64,000 nt of DNA from Bradyrhizobium guangxiense (GTDB lineage: Bacteria > Pseudomonadota > Alphaproteobacteria > Rhizobiales > Xanthobacteraceae): NCBI RefSeq assembly GCF_004114915.1, contig NZ_CP022219.1, positions 5,114,501 to 5,178,500 on the forward strand. The letters are read 5' to 3'. Numbering within the stretch: the first letter of the stretch is position 1; each line of letters opens with the position of its first letter. Under the pieces are notes generated by a model. It ran no database searches, was not told the DNA's origin, and saw only the letters and a program-made list of their open reading frames with translations. The position numbers and the translations under genes are program-made. Below are positions 56,400 to 63,683 of this stretch, in pieces.

Positions 56400-56606
56400 G
56401 CTCCCTCGCCCCGTTCTTGCGGGGAGAGGGTTGGGGTGAGAGGGGCTGCTTCCCGCGAGCTCGATCTCGATTGTCGGCGGAGCATCCAGCTCGACAATCG
56501 TTGCGCGAATCCGATGGACGTCACTTTTCGGCAATGACGTGCCCAGCCCCTCACCCGGATCGCTTGCGCGATCCGAGTTCTCCCCGCGGCAGGGCGGAGA
56601 GGTGAG
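56400..56606. repeat. Long inverted repeat with CCCTCGCCCC / GGCGGAGAGG arms
   Basis: The left part has CCCTCGCCCCGTTCTTGCGG, GGAGAGGG and GGGGTGAGAGGGGC. The right part has GCCCCTCACCCGGATCGC, TTCTCCCCGCGGCAGGGCGG and AGAGGTGAG. They are complementary in segments. The ~95-bp core between the arms is not repeated nearby. It separates the FecR-domain gene from the convergent Nudix gene. Confidence 0.65.
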
Positions 56607-56616
56607 AAGCGAGAAC

Positions 56617-57192
56617 TCACGCCTCGCCGCGCAGCCAGGCCTTCACCTTCTGCAGCAGGCCGTGACGCAACTCGTCGACGGACGCGGCTTCCGCCGGTGT
56701 CAGCGTCTGCAAGGCGGCATCGATATCGTCGTTTGCCAATGCCGGCTCCGGCACAGGCGTTGGCGCAGCCGCAGGCACCAGCCCTGCTGAAGCAAGCGCG
56801 ATCGGGCCGACCTGGTTGAGGAAAGCGCGCTCGTACTCGCGCGAGAGGCGGCTGAGCGCATCGTCCAGCGTCAGCCAGTCCACCGCCTTGATGTCGTTCA
56901 TCAGCTTGCGGACCGGCCCGCCGTCGGCCTCCATCCGCCAGAAATGCACGACCTTGGACCGCCCGCCGGACTGATAGACGAGCGTGCCCAAAAATTCGTG
57001 CACGGCGACGTCGTGGCCGGTCTCCTCCAGCACCTCGCGGTGCGCCGCCTCCTTCGGCGTCTCGCCGTCGTCGAGCTTGCCCTTGGGCAAGACCCATTCA
57101 TTGCGCTTGCGCTGGCGCACGACCGCGATCAGCGGCTCAGATCCTCGCCGCAACACAATCCCCCCCGCCGCCATGACCGGCGCCCGCGCCAT
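56617..57192 (-). CDS. Nudix hydrolase
   Basis: A 191-residue protein with a complete Nudix box at about 38-60 (GKLDDGETPKEAAHREVLEETG), preceded by WVLPK. Nudix enzymes hydrolyse nucleoside diphosphates linked to other groups using Mg ions. The PKGKLDDGE context resembles diadenosine-polyphosphate or inositol-pyrophosphate hydrolases, but the substrate is uncertain. A ~60-residue Pro/Ala-rich tail follows the domain. ATG 57192 is chosen over GTG 57198. It lies 66 bases after psd on the same strand. Confidence 0.9.
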   Translation of the reverse strand: MARAPVMAAGGIVLRRGSEPLIAVVRQRKRNEWVLPKGKLDDGETPKEAAHREVLEETGHDVAVHEFLGTLVYQSGGRSKVVHFWRMEADGGPVRKLMNDIKAVDWLTLDDALSRLSREYERAFLNQVGPIALASAGLVPAAAPTPVPEPALANDDIDAALQTLTPAEAASVDELRHGLLQKVKAWLRGEA

Positions 57193-57258
57193 CGCCACAT
57201 CCGTGTCGTCAAATCGTCCCCGCCGAACATATAGGCGGCGGGAACGGCGGATTGAAGG

Positions 57259-58122
57259 CTACTTTCTCCTGAGCAGCGCTTCGCCTGCGCGAATGCGCGT
57301 GCCCTCGGCGATGCCGTCGCAGAAGGTGAAATCGCCGGGCGCGAGGATGATGATGGTCGAGCCGTGCTCGAACCAGCCGAGCTCCTCGCCCTTGCCCACC
57401 TTGACATCGCAGGGGAAATTCACGGGGCCGCGAGTCTGCGCGTTCAGCACCATGTCGAGGAAGTGCAGGCGGATGCTGGCAACCAGGATCGCGGCGACCG
57501 GCACCAATGTCACGGCCTCGCCGGTCGACAAATGCGTGCGGATCACCGCGCGCTCGTTCTTGCAAAACAACCGCTCGACCCGCTTCAAGGCGATCGGGTT
57601 GACGTTCCAGACGTCGCCATGGATCAGCGTCACGCGCTCGATATGCGCATCGTATGGCGCATGGAAGCGGTGATACATGCTCGAGGTCAGCCGCAGCGTG
57701 ACGAAAGAGCCGTTGCGGTGCTGCTCGACCAGCGCGGAATCGCCGACGAGATCGAGCAGCGAATACGGCGCGCCCTTGACCTGAAACAGCTCCGTGTCGG
57801 CGATCCGTCCATGCGCACCGACGATGCCGTCCGACGGGCTGGCGACGATGGAGGGGTCCGGATCGAACGGCCGCAGGCCCGGCTTCAGCTCTCGGGTGAA
57901 GCAGTCGTGCAGGCTCTTGAAATGGGTCTTCTTCGCCTCCGACAGGTCGAGGTCGGAGAACAGCTTCCACAGCGCGATCGAGACGTCTCGCACCAGGGGA
58001 TTCTCGATCTTGGAGAACCAGCCCATGAAGCGGGTCAGCGCGGCGCGGGGGATGCGGTTGGTCAACAGGAAGTTGAGATCTTCCTGCTGGGTGAAAGAGG
58101 CGATGAGGGCTTTGACTGTCAT
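57259..58122 (-). CDS. psd: Phosphatidylserine decarboxylase proenzyme
   Basis: A 287-residue proenzyme that makes phosphatidylethanolamine at the membrane. It self-cleaves before Ser (about 255) in WFEHGSTII to give the pyruvoyl alpha subunit. YHRFHAPYDAHIERVTLIHG and FKSLHDCFTRELKPGLRPFD are typical of the longer, E. coli-like Psd class. The product is the substrate of a PE N-methyltransferase, and a candidate gene lies at 60807-61496. Only 35 bases separate its start from the divergent aminotransferase gene. Confidence 0.95.
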   Translation of the reverse strand: MTVKALIASFTQQEDLNFLLTNRIPRAALTRFMGWFSKIENPLVRDVSIALWKLFSDLDLSEAKKTHFKSLHDCFTRELKPGLRPFDPDPSIVASPSDGIVGAHGRIADTELFQVKGAPYSLLDLVGDSALVEQHRNGSFVTLRLTSSMYHRFHAPYDAHIERVTLIHGDVWNVNPIALKRVERLFCKNERAVIRTHLSTGEAVTLVPVAAILVASIRLHFLDMVLNAQTRGPVNFPCDVKVGKGEELGWFEHGSTIIILAPGDFTFCDGIAEGTRIRAGEALLRRK

Positions 58123-58157
58123 GAATCTGTCAGCTCACAGTATTAGCGCTTGTTGTC

Positions 58158-59822
58158 ATGGAAACGACACTCCCGATTCTCTCGATGTCCGTGGCCGCCG
58201 CAGCGTCCGCTGCCGCCGTCCTCCCGAAGCTCAAGGCACGGGTCGAACTGTCCCGCGCCAAGCACCGTTCGCTCGCCGGGCACTCCAAGATGTCGCGGCG
58301 GGGGGCGAGGCTGCTGCCGTTCTACGAGTTCGAAGGCGACAAATATTTCGGCTGCGACGGCGCGCCGGCGAACGTCGTGAAGCAGCGCAAGGACGCCTTC
58401 TTCCGTCTCGCCAGGCTTTACGCCGAGCGCTACCCCAAGGGCCGCGCGATGACGAAGGAAGCGGCCGAGAAGATCTCCGATCTGAACTTCACCGAAAGCT
58501 ACCGCGTGCCATTCCAGTTCTCGCGTCTCGTCCGCGAGCATCTGGGCACCTCGACCTTCATGGAATCCTCGCGCGGCGTCACCGTCACGGACGTCGACGG
58601 CAACACCTCCTACGATCTCACCGGGTCCTACGGCGTCAACATCTTCGGCAACGACTTCTACAAGGAGTGCATCGAGGGCGCCGAGAAGCGCGCACAGGCG
58701 CTCGGCCCAGTGCTCGGCCCCTACCATCCCGTGATCCTCGAGAACGTGAGCCGGCTCTGCCAGATCTCCGGCCTCGACGAGGTCTCCTTCCACATGTCCG
58801 GCACGGAAGCCGTCATGCAGGCCGTGCGGCTCCCGCGCTACCACACCAAGCGCGCGCATCTGGTTCGTTTCGCCGGCGCCTATCACGGCTGGTGGGGCGA
58901 CGTGCAGCCCGGCGTCGGCAATCCCATTCCCGCGCACGAGACCTACACGCTCGCCGAGATGTCGGAGAAGACGCTGCATGTGCTGAAGACGCGCAAGGAC
59001 ATCGCCTGCGTGCTGGTCAATCCGCTGCAGGGCCTGCATCCCAACGCCAACGCGCCCGGCGATTCCTCGCTGGTCGATTCCTCTCGCGGCGGCAACTTCG
59101 ATCGCCCGGCCTACACCCAATGGCTCAAGAAGCTGCGCGAGGTCTGCGACCAACGCGGCATCGTCCTGATCTTCGACGAGGTCTTCGTCGGCTTCCGCCT
59201 CGCCGCCGGCGGTGCCCAGGAATACTTTGGTGTCAAGGCCGACATGGTGACCTACGGCAAGAGCCTCGCCGGCGCCCTGCCGGTCGGCGTCGTCTGCGGC
59301 AGACGCGAGCTGATGCGCCGCTTCCGCGACGACCGTCCCGCCGACATCTGCTTCGCCCGCGGCACCTTCAATTCGCACCCCTACGTCATGACGGCGATGG
59401 ACGAGTTCTTGAGCCGGCTCGCCAGCCCGAATTTTCGGGCGGTCTATGAGGGCCTCGAGGCGACCTGGAATGGCCGCGTCCAGAAGCTCAACCAGATGAT
59501 GGAGAGCGCCGACCTGCCGGTCCGGTTCGCCAACTTCTCCTCGATCTGGACGGTGAAATACACCACGCCGTCCCGCTACAACTGGATGCTGCAATATTAC
59601 TTGCGCGCCGAGGGCCTGGCCTTGAGCTGGGTCGGCACCGGCCGGCTGATCTTCAGCCTCAACTACACCGACGCCGACTTCGCCGAAGTCGCAGACCGCT
59701 TCGTCCGCGCCGCGCAGAAGATGAAGGCCGACGGCTTCTGGTGGCACGACGGCGCGCTCACCAACAAGCAGATCAAGCGGCAGATCTTGAAAGAGATGCT
59801 GGCCAAGCGCTTTGGCCGCTGA
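58158..59822 (+). CDS. Class III aminotransferase, glutamate-1-semialdehyde aminomutase-like
   Basis: A 554-residue PLP enzyme. The aminotransferase core has SFHMSGTEAVMQAVRLPRYH, FAGAYHGWWGD, LIFDEVFVGFRLAAGG and the PLP-binding Lys at about 368 in TYGKSLAGALPVG. The ~110-residue N-terminal extension (AKHRSLAGHSKMSRRGARLL) is not part of the usual HemL enzyme, which is about 430 residues. A tetrapyrrole role is therefore unlikely, and I do not assign a substrate. The setting (divergent from psd, near lipid-type genes) suggests an aminolipid or amino-sugar precursor, as inference. Confidence 0.85.
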   Translation: METTLPILSMSVAAAASAAAVLPKLKARVELSRAKHRSLAGHSKMSRRGARLLPFYEFEGDKYFGCDGAPANVVKQRKDAFFRLARLYAERYPKGRAMTKEAAEKISDLNFTESYRVPFQFSRLVREHLGTSTFMESSRGVTVTDVDGNTSYDLTGSYGVNIFGNDFYKECIEGAEKRAQALGPVLGPYHPVILENVSRLCQISGLDEVSFHMSGTEAVMQAVRLPRYHTKRAHLVRFAGAYHGWWGDVQPGVGNPIPAHETYTLAEMSEKTLHVLKTRKDIACVLVNPLQGLHPNANAPGDSSLVDSSRGGNFDRPAYTQWLKKLREVCDQRGIVLIFDEVFVGFRLAAGGAQEYFGVKADMVTYGKSLAGALPVGVVCGRRELMRRFRDDRPADICFARGTFNSHPYVMTAMDEFLSRLASPNFRAVYEGLEATWNGRVQKLNQMMESADLPVRFANFSSIWTVKYTTPSRYNWMLQYYLRAEGLALSWVGTGRLIFSLNYTDADFAEVADRFVRAAQKMKADGFWWHDGALTNKQIKRQILKEMLAKRFGR

Positions 59823-59847
59823 GGCTGGCTCTCTCCTCATCATCGCC

Positions 59848-59927
59848 GTCATTCCGCGGCGGTCCGCAGGACCGAACCCGGAATCTCGAGATTCCGGGTT
59901 CGATGCTTCGCATCGCCCCGGAATGAC
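59848..59927. repeat. Palindromic repeat, GTCATTCC family
   Basis: An 80-bp element: GTCATTCCGCGGCGGTCC at the left, central CCCGGAATCTCGAGATTCCG, and CGCCCCGGAATGAC at the right. A separate short hairpin, ATGCCCGGCACGAGGCCGGGCAT, lies at about 59956-59978 in the same convergent gap (59823-60022). Confidence 0.85.
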
Positions 59928-60022
59928 GGTGCACATAAGAGCTCCCCACACGTGGATGCCCGGCACGAGGCCGGGCATGACGTAACCATCAGACATCGGA
60001 GTGTGTTGTGTGCGCAGCGCGC

Positions 60023-60682
60023 TCAGGCGTGCTGCTCTTCCAGCGAGGACTCGCCGATGAGGCCGAGCGTATGCTCCGGGTTGAGGTGCAGGCCGGGGTC
60101 CATCAGCTCGCCGCGCATCAGGGCGAGCGGGGCCTTGTGGTAGAGCATCAGGTCATGGAACGGATCGGTCAGGATCTTGGTCATCCAGACAAGGCCGGTC
60201 TCGATGTCGCGGATGAAGAACAGGTGCACGGTGCGGAACAACAGACCGCCGCCGCCGACCACGAGCCAGATCTTGGCGACCTGCCGCATGAAGTCGGTCG
60301 CGCTCGCCCACGGCGTGAACAGGCCGAACAGCGTCGGATCGGCGACCAGCACCAGGGGCGAGAACGCCCAGATCGCCATCAGCACGACCTTGCGCTGAAG
60401 GTTGTAGCCGACCTTGATCTCTTCCTTGTGCTCGTGCGTCGCCTGGTTGATGTGGTCGTAGGTGTGCGGCTCGAAGAAGAAGTGTCCGGCCTGGCGCGAG
60501 GTCATCGAGACCAGCCAGCCGACCAGCGCGGAGACCACGGGATCGATGAACAGCCAGACATAGGCGAGGAGGAAGCTCAGCGCGCTGACGAAGTGCAGGC
60601 TCTGATTGATGCGGCTGTGGTGATAGTAGCGATGGTCGTCCCAGCGCTGGATCCGCAGCTGCTCGAGATAATTCTTGATCAT
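60023..60682 (-). CDS. His-rich membrane protein, DUF962/Mpo1-like (tentative)
   Basis: A 219-residue protein with about four membrane segments and clustered His residues. HRYYHHSRINQSLHF opens the protein, RQAGHFFFEPHTYDHINQAT with HEHKEE is in the middle, and DPFHDLMLYHKAP comes later. The N-terminal half matches the DUF962 pattern (Y-x-x-H near the start, N-x-x-x-H-F, then GH-x-x-FE). Yeast Mpo1 of this family is an iron-dependent dioxygenase acting on 2-hydroxy fatty acids. The assignment is by motif pattern, not alignment. GGGGAAG precedes ATG 60682. It is the third gene of the glycosyltransferase-methyltransferase operon. Confidence 0.7.
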   Translation of the reverse strand: MIKNYLEQLRIQRWDDHRYYHHSRINQSLHFVSALSFLLAYVWLFIDPVVSALVGWLVSMTSRQAGHFFFEPHTYDHINQATHEHKEEIKVGYNLQRKVVLMAIWAFSPLVLVADPTLFGLFTPWASATDFMRQVAKIWLVVGGGGLLFRTVHLFFIRDIETGLVWMTKILTDPFHDLMLYHKAPLALMRGELMDPGLHLNPEHTLGLIGESSLEEQHA

Positions 60683-60739
60683 GCTCTTCCCCAAAATGCT
60701 TCTCGGGTACGGGGTTAAAGGGATTCGATGTACGCCGTG

Positions 60740-60758
60740 TGACAACATCATCTTGTCA
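60740..60758. promoter_or_regulatory. Inverted repeat TGACAA-N7-TTGTCA
   Basis: Perfect 6-bp arms flank CATCATC in the 124-bp gap between the methyltransferase and the DUF962-like gene. It could be an operator or an RNA hairpin within the operon. The evidence is symmetry and position only. Confidence 0.25.
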
Positions 60759-60806
60759 TGTGATGACACGCAGCGGCGCGATGACGCACGACACACGCGC
60801 CTGATG

Positions 60807-61496
60807 TCACGCCGCTTTCGCGACGTCGACCTTGCGGAAGCGCACCAGCGAGAAATGACCGAGCGGCGGAATCAGGCGGCGCTCGGCAAGCTCGATGCCG
60901 TGGGCACCGGCCAGCCACTTGGCATAACGCGACCAGGCGAACTCGGCGGTACGGAAGCCGAGCGGACGTACCACCGGCTGCAGCTTCTGCTCGATGAACC
61001 GGCGCACGCCCGCATCGGCGCTGACGCGGGTCAGGATGATCAGCTCGCCGCCGGGACGCAGCACGCGGGCGAACTCGTCGAGCGCCTTCTCCGGGTTCGG
61101 CACGGCGGTGACGACATATTGCGCCATCACCACGTCGAAGGAATTGTCGGGAAATTCGAGCTTCTCGGCGTCCATCACCGCAAGACCCTCGACATTCTTC
61201 AGCTTGCCCTCGGCGACGCGCTGGCGCGCCTTGTCGAGCATGGCTTCCGAAATGTCGGTGCCGAAGATGCGCAGGTTCGGCGCGTACATCGGCAGCGAGA
61301 TGCCGGTGCCGACACCGACCTCGAGCACGCGGCCGCCGATCTTGTTGGTGGCCGCGATCGCGGCCTGACGGCCCTTGGCGAACACGCCGCCGAACACGAG
61401 ATCGTAGACGGGCGCCCAGCGGTCATAAGCCTGCTCGACCGTGCCGCGCGTGAGGTCGAGCTGCTGGGTGCCGTCAAGGTTCATGATCTTAGCCAT
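60807..61496 (-). CDS. Phospholipid N-methyltransferase-like SAM methyltransferase (Rhodobacter PmtA type)
   Basis: A 229-residue class I methyltransferase. Motif I RVLEVGVGTGISLPMY is at about 56-71, then GTDISEAMLDKARQR, AQYVVTAVPNPEKAL and VLRPGGELIILTR. The N-terminal VEQAYDRWAPVYDLVFGGVF with KGRQAAI is characteristic of the Rhodobacter-type phosphatidylethanolamine N-methyltransferases, which Bradyrhizobium carries in several copies. It would methylate PE toward phosphatidylcholine. A UbiE-like quinone methyltransferase is the main alternative. It lies 33 bases after the glycosyltransferase gene. Confidence 0.82.
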   Translation of the reverse strand: MAKIMNLDGTQQLDLTRGTVEQAYDRWAPVYDLVFGGVFAKGRQAAIAATNKIGGRVLEVGVGTGISLPMYAPNLRIFGTDISEAMLDKARQRVAEGKLKNVEGLAVMDAEKLEFPDNSFDVVMAQYVVTAVPNPEKALDEFARVLRPGGELIILTRVSADAGVRRFIEQKLQPVVRPLGFRTAEFAWSRYAKWLAGAHGIELAERRLIPPLGHFSLVRFRKVDVAKAA

Positions 61497-61529
61497 CGAT
61501 GAGGTTCTCGCTGTGGGTCAAATGAAAGG

Positions 61530-62582
61530 TCAACCGCGCACCGGCCGCCGCGCCATGCGGGGCGAGGCGCGCAAGACGCGGCTGGGCTGAAGTGAGGTGA
61601 GGTTGCCGACGAACTGGCGCGCGCTGTTCTCCCAGGAGCGCTCCAGTGCGAAGTTGCGGCAGGGCTGGCGCGACATGGTGAGTGCGCGCAGGCACGCGGT
61701 GCGCAAATCGTGGTCGATCGCGCCGATCGGATGATCGGCGATGACGTCCTTCGGACCCGTGACCGGAAACGCCGCGACCGGCGTGCCGCAAGCGAGCGCC
61801 TCGAGTTGCACCACGCCGAACGTGTCGGTCAGGCTCGGGAAGACGAAGACGTCGGCGGCGGCAAGATGCGCGGTGAGATCGGCGCCCTTCTTCTCGCCGA
61901 GGAACACGGCGTCGGGATATTTCTTTTCGAGCGCCGCCTTCTGCGGGCCGTCGCCGACGACGACCTTGGTGCCGGGCAGGTCCAGCGAGAGGAACGCTTC
62001 GAGATTCTTTTCCACCGCGACGCGGCCCATCGTCATGAAGATCGGACCCAGCAGATCGAGCCTTGCCGGGCTGTCGGGATGAAACAGCTCGGTGTTGACG
62101 CCGCGCGTCCAGAAGCCGAGCCGCTTGAAGCCGCGCTCGGACAGCTCCTGCCGCAGCGACGGCGTCGCCACCATGGTCATCGCGGCAGCATCGTGGAAGT
62201 GGCGCAGCACGGCATAGCCGACCGCCGCAGGGATGCCGGTCCGCACCGAAACATATTCCGGAAAGCGCGTGGTGTAGGAGGTGGTGAAGGCCAGCCGGTT
62301 GCGGCGGCAATAGGCACGTGCGGCCCAGCCGATCGGGCCTTCGGTAGCGATATGCAGTGCGTCCGGCGCGCACCTCTCGATCCGCCGCGCGATCTCCTTT
62401 CCCGACGGCAGCGCAATGCGCAGGCCCGGATAGGTCGGCAGCGGCCAGGACGGAAAGCCGTCCGGGGTCAGGAAGTCGATCTCGACATCGAGCGCCTTGG
62501 CGGCGCCTGCCAGCGAGGTCAGCGTCCGGACCACGCCGTTGACCTGCGGATGCCAGGCGTCAGTCGCGATTAATACCCGCAT
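61530..62582 (-). CDS. GT4-family glycosyltransferase
   Basis: A 350-residue GT-B enzyme. The N-terminal MRVLIATDAWHPQVNGVVRT and the C-terminal nucleotide-sugar region FPSLTDTFGVVQLEALACGT are GT4 features. The first Glu of the usual E-x7-E motif is replaced by Asp (DTFGVVQLE). The N-terminus resembles SqdX/MgtA-type lipid glycosyltransferases. The sugar and acceptor are unknown, and a diacylglycerol-type acceptor is inferred from the adjacent lipid methyltransferase. It is the first gene of a three-gene operon. Confidence 0.88.
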   Translation of the reverse strand: MRVLIATDAWHPQVNGVVRTLTSLAGAAKALDVEIDFLTPDGFPSWPLPTYPGLRIALPSGKEIARRIERCAPDALHIATEGPIGWAARAYCRRNRLAFTTSYTTRFPEYVSVRTGIPAAVGYAVLRHFHDAAAMTMVATPSLRQELSERGFKRLGFWTRGVNTELFHPDSPARLDLLGPIFMTMGRVAVEKNLEAFLSLDLPGTKVVVGDGPQKAALEKKYPDAVFLGEKKGADLTAHLAAADVFVFPSLTDTFGVVQLEALACGTPVAAFPVTGPKDVIADHPIGAIDHDLRTACLRALTMSRQPCRNFALERSWENSARQFVGNLTSLQPSRVLRASPRMARRPVRG

Positions 62583-62645
62583 GGGAAAATCCCGAGAGTT
62601 TGATGATTCTCGGCTTTCGACCATCAACCATGGATATTTCAGGCG

Positions 62646-62657
62646 TGTGACGTCACA
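62646..62657. promoter_or_regulatory. Perfect palindrome TGTGACGTCACA
   Basis: A 12-bp perfect palindrome 64 bases upstream of the glycosyltransferase start, in the divergent gap with the L,D-transpeptidase gene. It shares the TGTGA/TCACA halves of CRP/FNR-type sites but with a two-base rather than six-base spacer. It is an operator candidate for either gene. Confidence 0.35.
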
Positions 62658-62857
62658 GAAGTGTCGGCGGCCGGTTTTGTACGCTCTCCGGCGGGCCGAG
62701 CCACGAAACTGTCATGAAACAATCCTTGCCGCCGTGAAACCGTTTTGGGTTTTCCGCGCAAATGTCCCGAAACGTTTTGCCGTTAGTGATCTACGCAACA
62801 GAGCACCGCAACGGTGCCATGGTGGCCGAGAACCACCAAGCAAACAGGGGCGATCAC

Positions 62858-63574
62858 ATGTTCAATCTGGATATTTTCAAGACGTTTTCGCGCGCCGTTG
62901 CGCTAGGTGCTGTCGCGGTCTCCGCAATCGCATTTGCGGGTAGCGCCAAGGCCGCGCCGGTGCAGATATTCCCCTTCTCCCAGCCGCTGCCGCCGATGGC
63001 CGCGCCGCAGCCGTTCCAGCCCTACCAACCCTATCAGACGCCGACCTATCAGACTGAGCCGTCCGAGGATCAAGACGTCGTCGAGATGCCTGCCCGCTTC
63101 CGCCGCCAGACCGTCGCTTACGCGACGCGCGAAGCAGCGGGCACCATCATCATCGATACGCCGAACACCTATCTCTATTACGTGCTCGGCAACGGCCAGG
63201 CCCTGCGCTACGGCATTGGCGTCGGCCGCGACGGTTTCACCTGGTCGGGCGTCCAGTCGGTGTCCAGAAAGGCCGAGTGGCCGGCCTGGACCCCGCCGGC
63301 GGAGATGATCGCCCGCCAGCCTTATCTGCCGCGCCACATGGCCGGCGGCCCCGGCAATCCGTTAGGGGCCCGCGCCATGTATCTCGGCGGCACCATCTAC
63401 CGCATCCACGGCACCAACGCTCCCGAGACCATCGGCAAGCGCGTCTCGTCCGGCTGCATCCGCATGACCAATGACGACGTCACCGACCTCTATTCGCGTG
63501 TCAGCGTCGGCACCAAGGTGATCGTGCTGCCGATGACCGAGCGCCGCGCGGAGCTCGGAACCGCGACGCGCTGA
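62858..63574 (+). CDS. L,D-transpeptidase (YkuD domain)
   Basis: A 238-residue exported enzyme. Signal peptide about 1-33 (VALGAVAVSAIAFAGSAKA), a Pro/Gln/Tyr-rich linker (about 40-75), then the YkuD domain with IHGTNAPETIGKRVSSGCIRM, in which His and Cys (about 200) are catalytic. It forms 3-3 cross-links in peptidoglycan or attaches proteins to it. An AGGGG seven bases upstream supports ATG 62858; the frame extends to 62762 but the earlier ATGs lack support. A strong terminator follows. Confidence 0.93.
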   Translation: MFNLDIFKTFSRAVALGAVAVSAIAFAGSAKAAPVQIFPFSQPLPPMAAPQPFQPYQPYQTPTYQTEPSEDQDVVEMPARFRRQTVAYATREAAGTIIIDTPNTYLYYVLGNGQALRYGIGVGRDGFTWSGVQSVSRKAEWPAWTPPAEMIARQPYLPRHMAGGPGNPLGARAMYLGGTIYRIHGTNAPETIGKRVSSGCIRMTNDDVTDLYSRVSVGTKVIVLPMTERRAELGTATR

Positions 63575-63598
63575 ACCGTCTGGACATTGTGACGCAAA

Positions 63599-63633
63599 CG
63601 GCCCCGGAACCCCGTCGGGGCCGCTTTCGTTTG
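63599..63633 (+). terminator. Rho-independent terminator of the L,D-transpeptidase gene
   Basis: The stem CGGCCCCG/CGGGGCCG has a nine-base loop, followed by CTTTCGTTT. It starts 25 bases after the stop codon. Confidence 0.85.
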
Positions 63634-63683
63634 CTCTCATGCCGGCGCGCGCGCCGCGGCGCGGGTCCTCCATGGAGGCGCAA

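Noticed and set aside
58143..59996. 617-residue minus-strand open frame
   Set aside because: Antisense to the class III aminotransferase gene and runs through a palindromic repeat.
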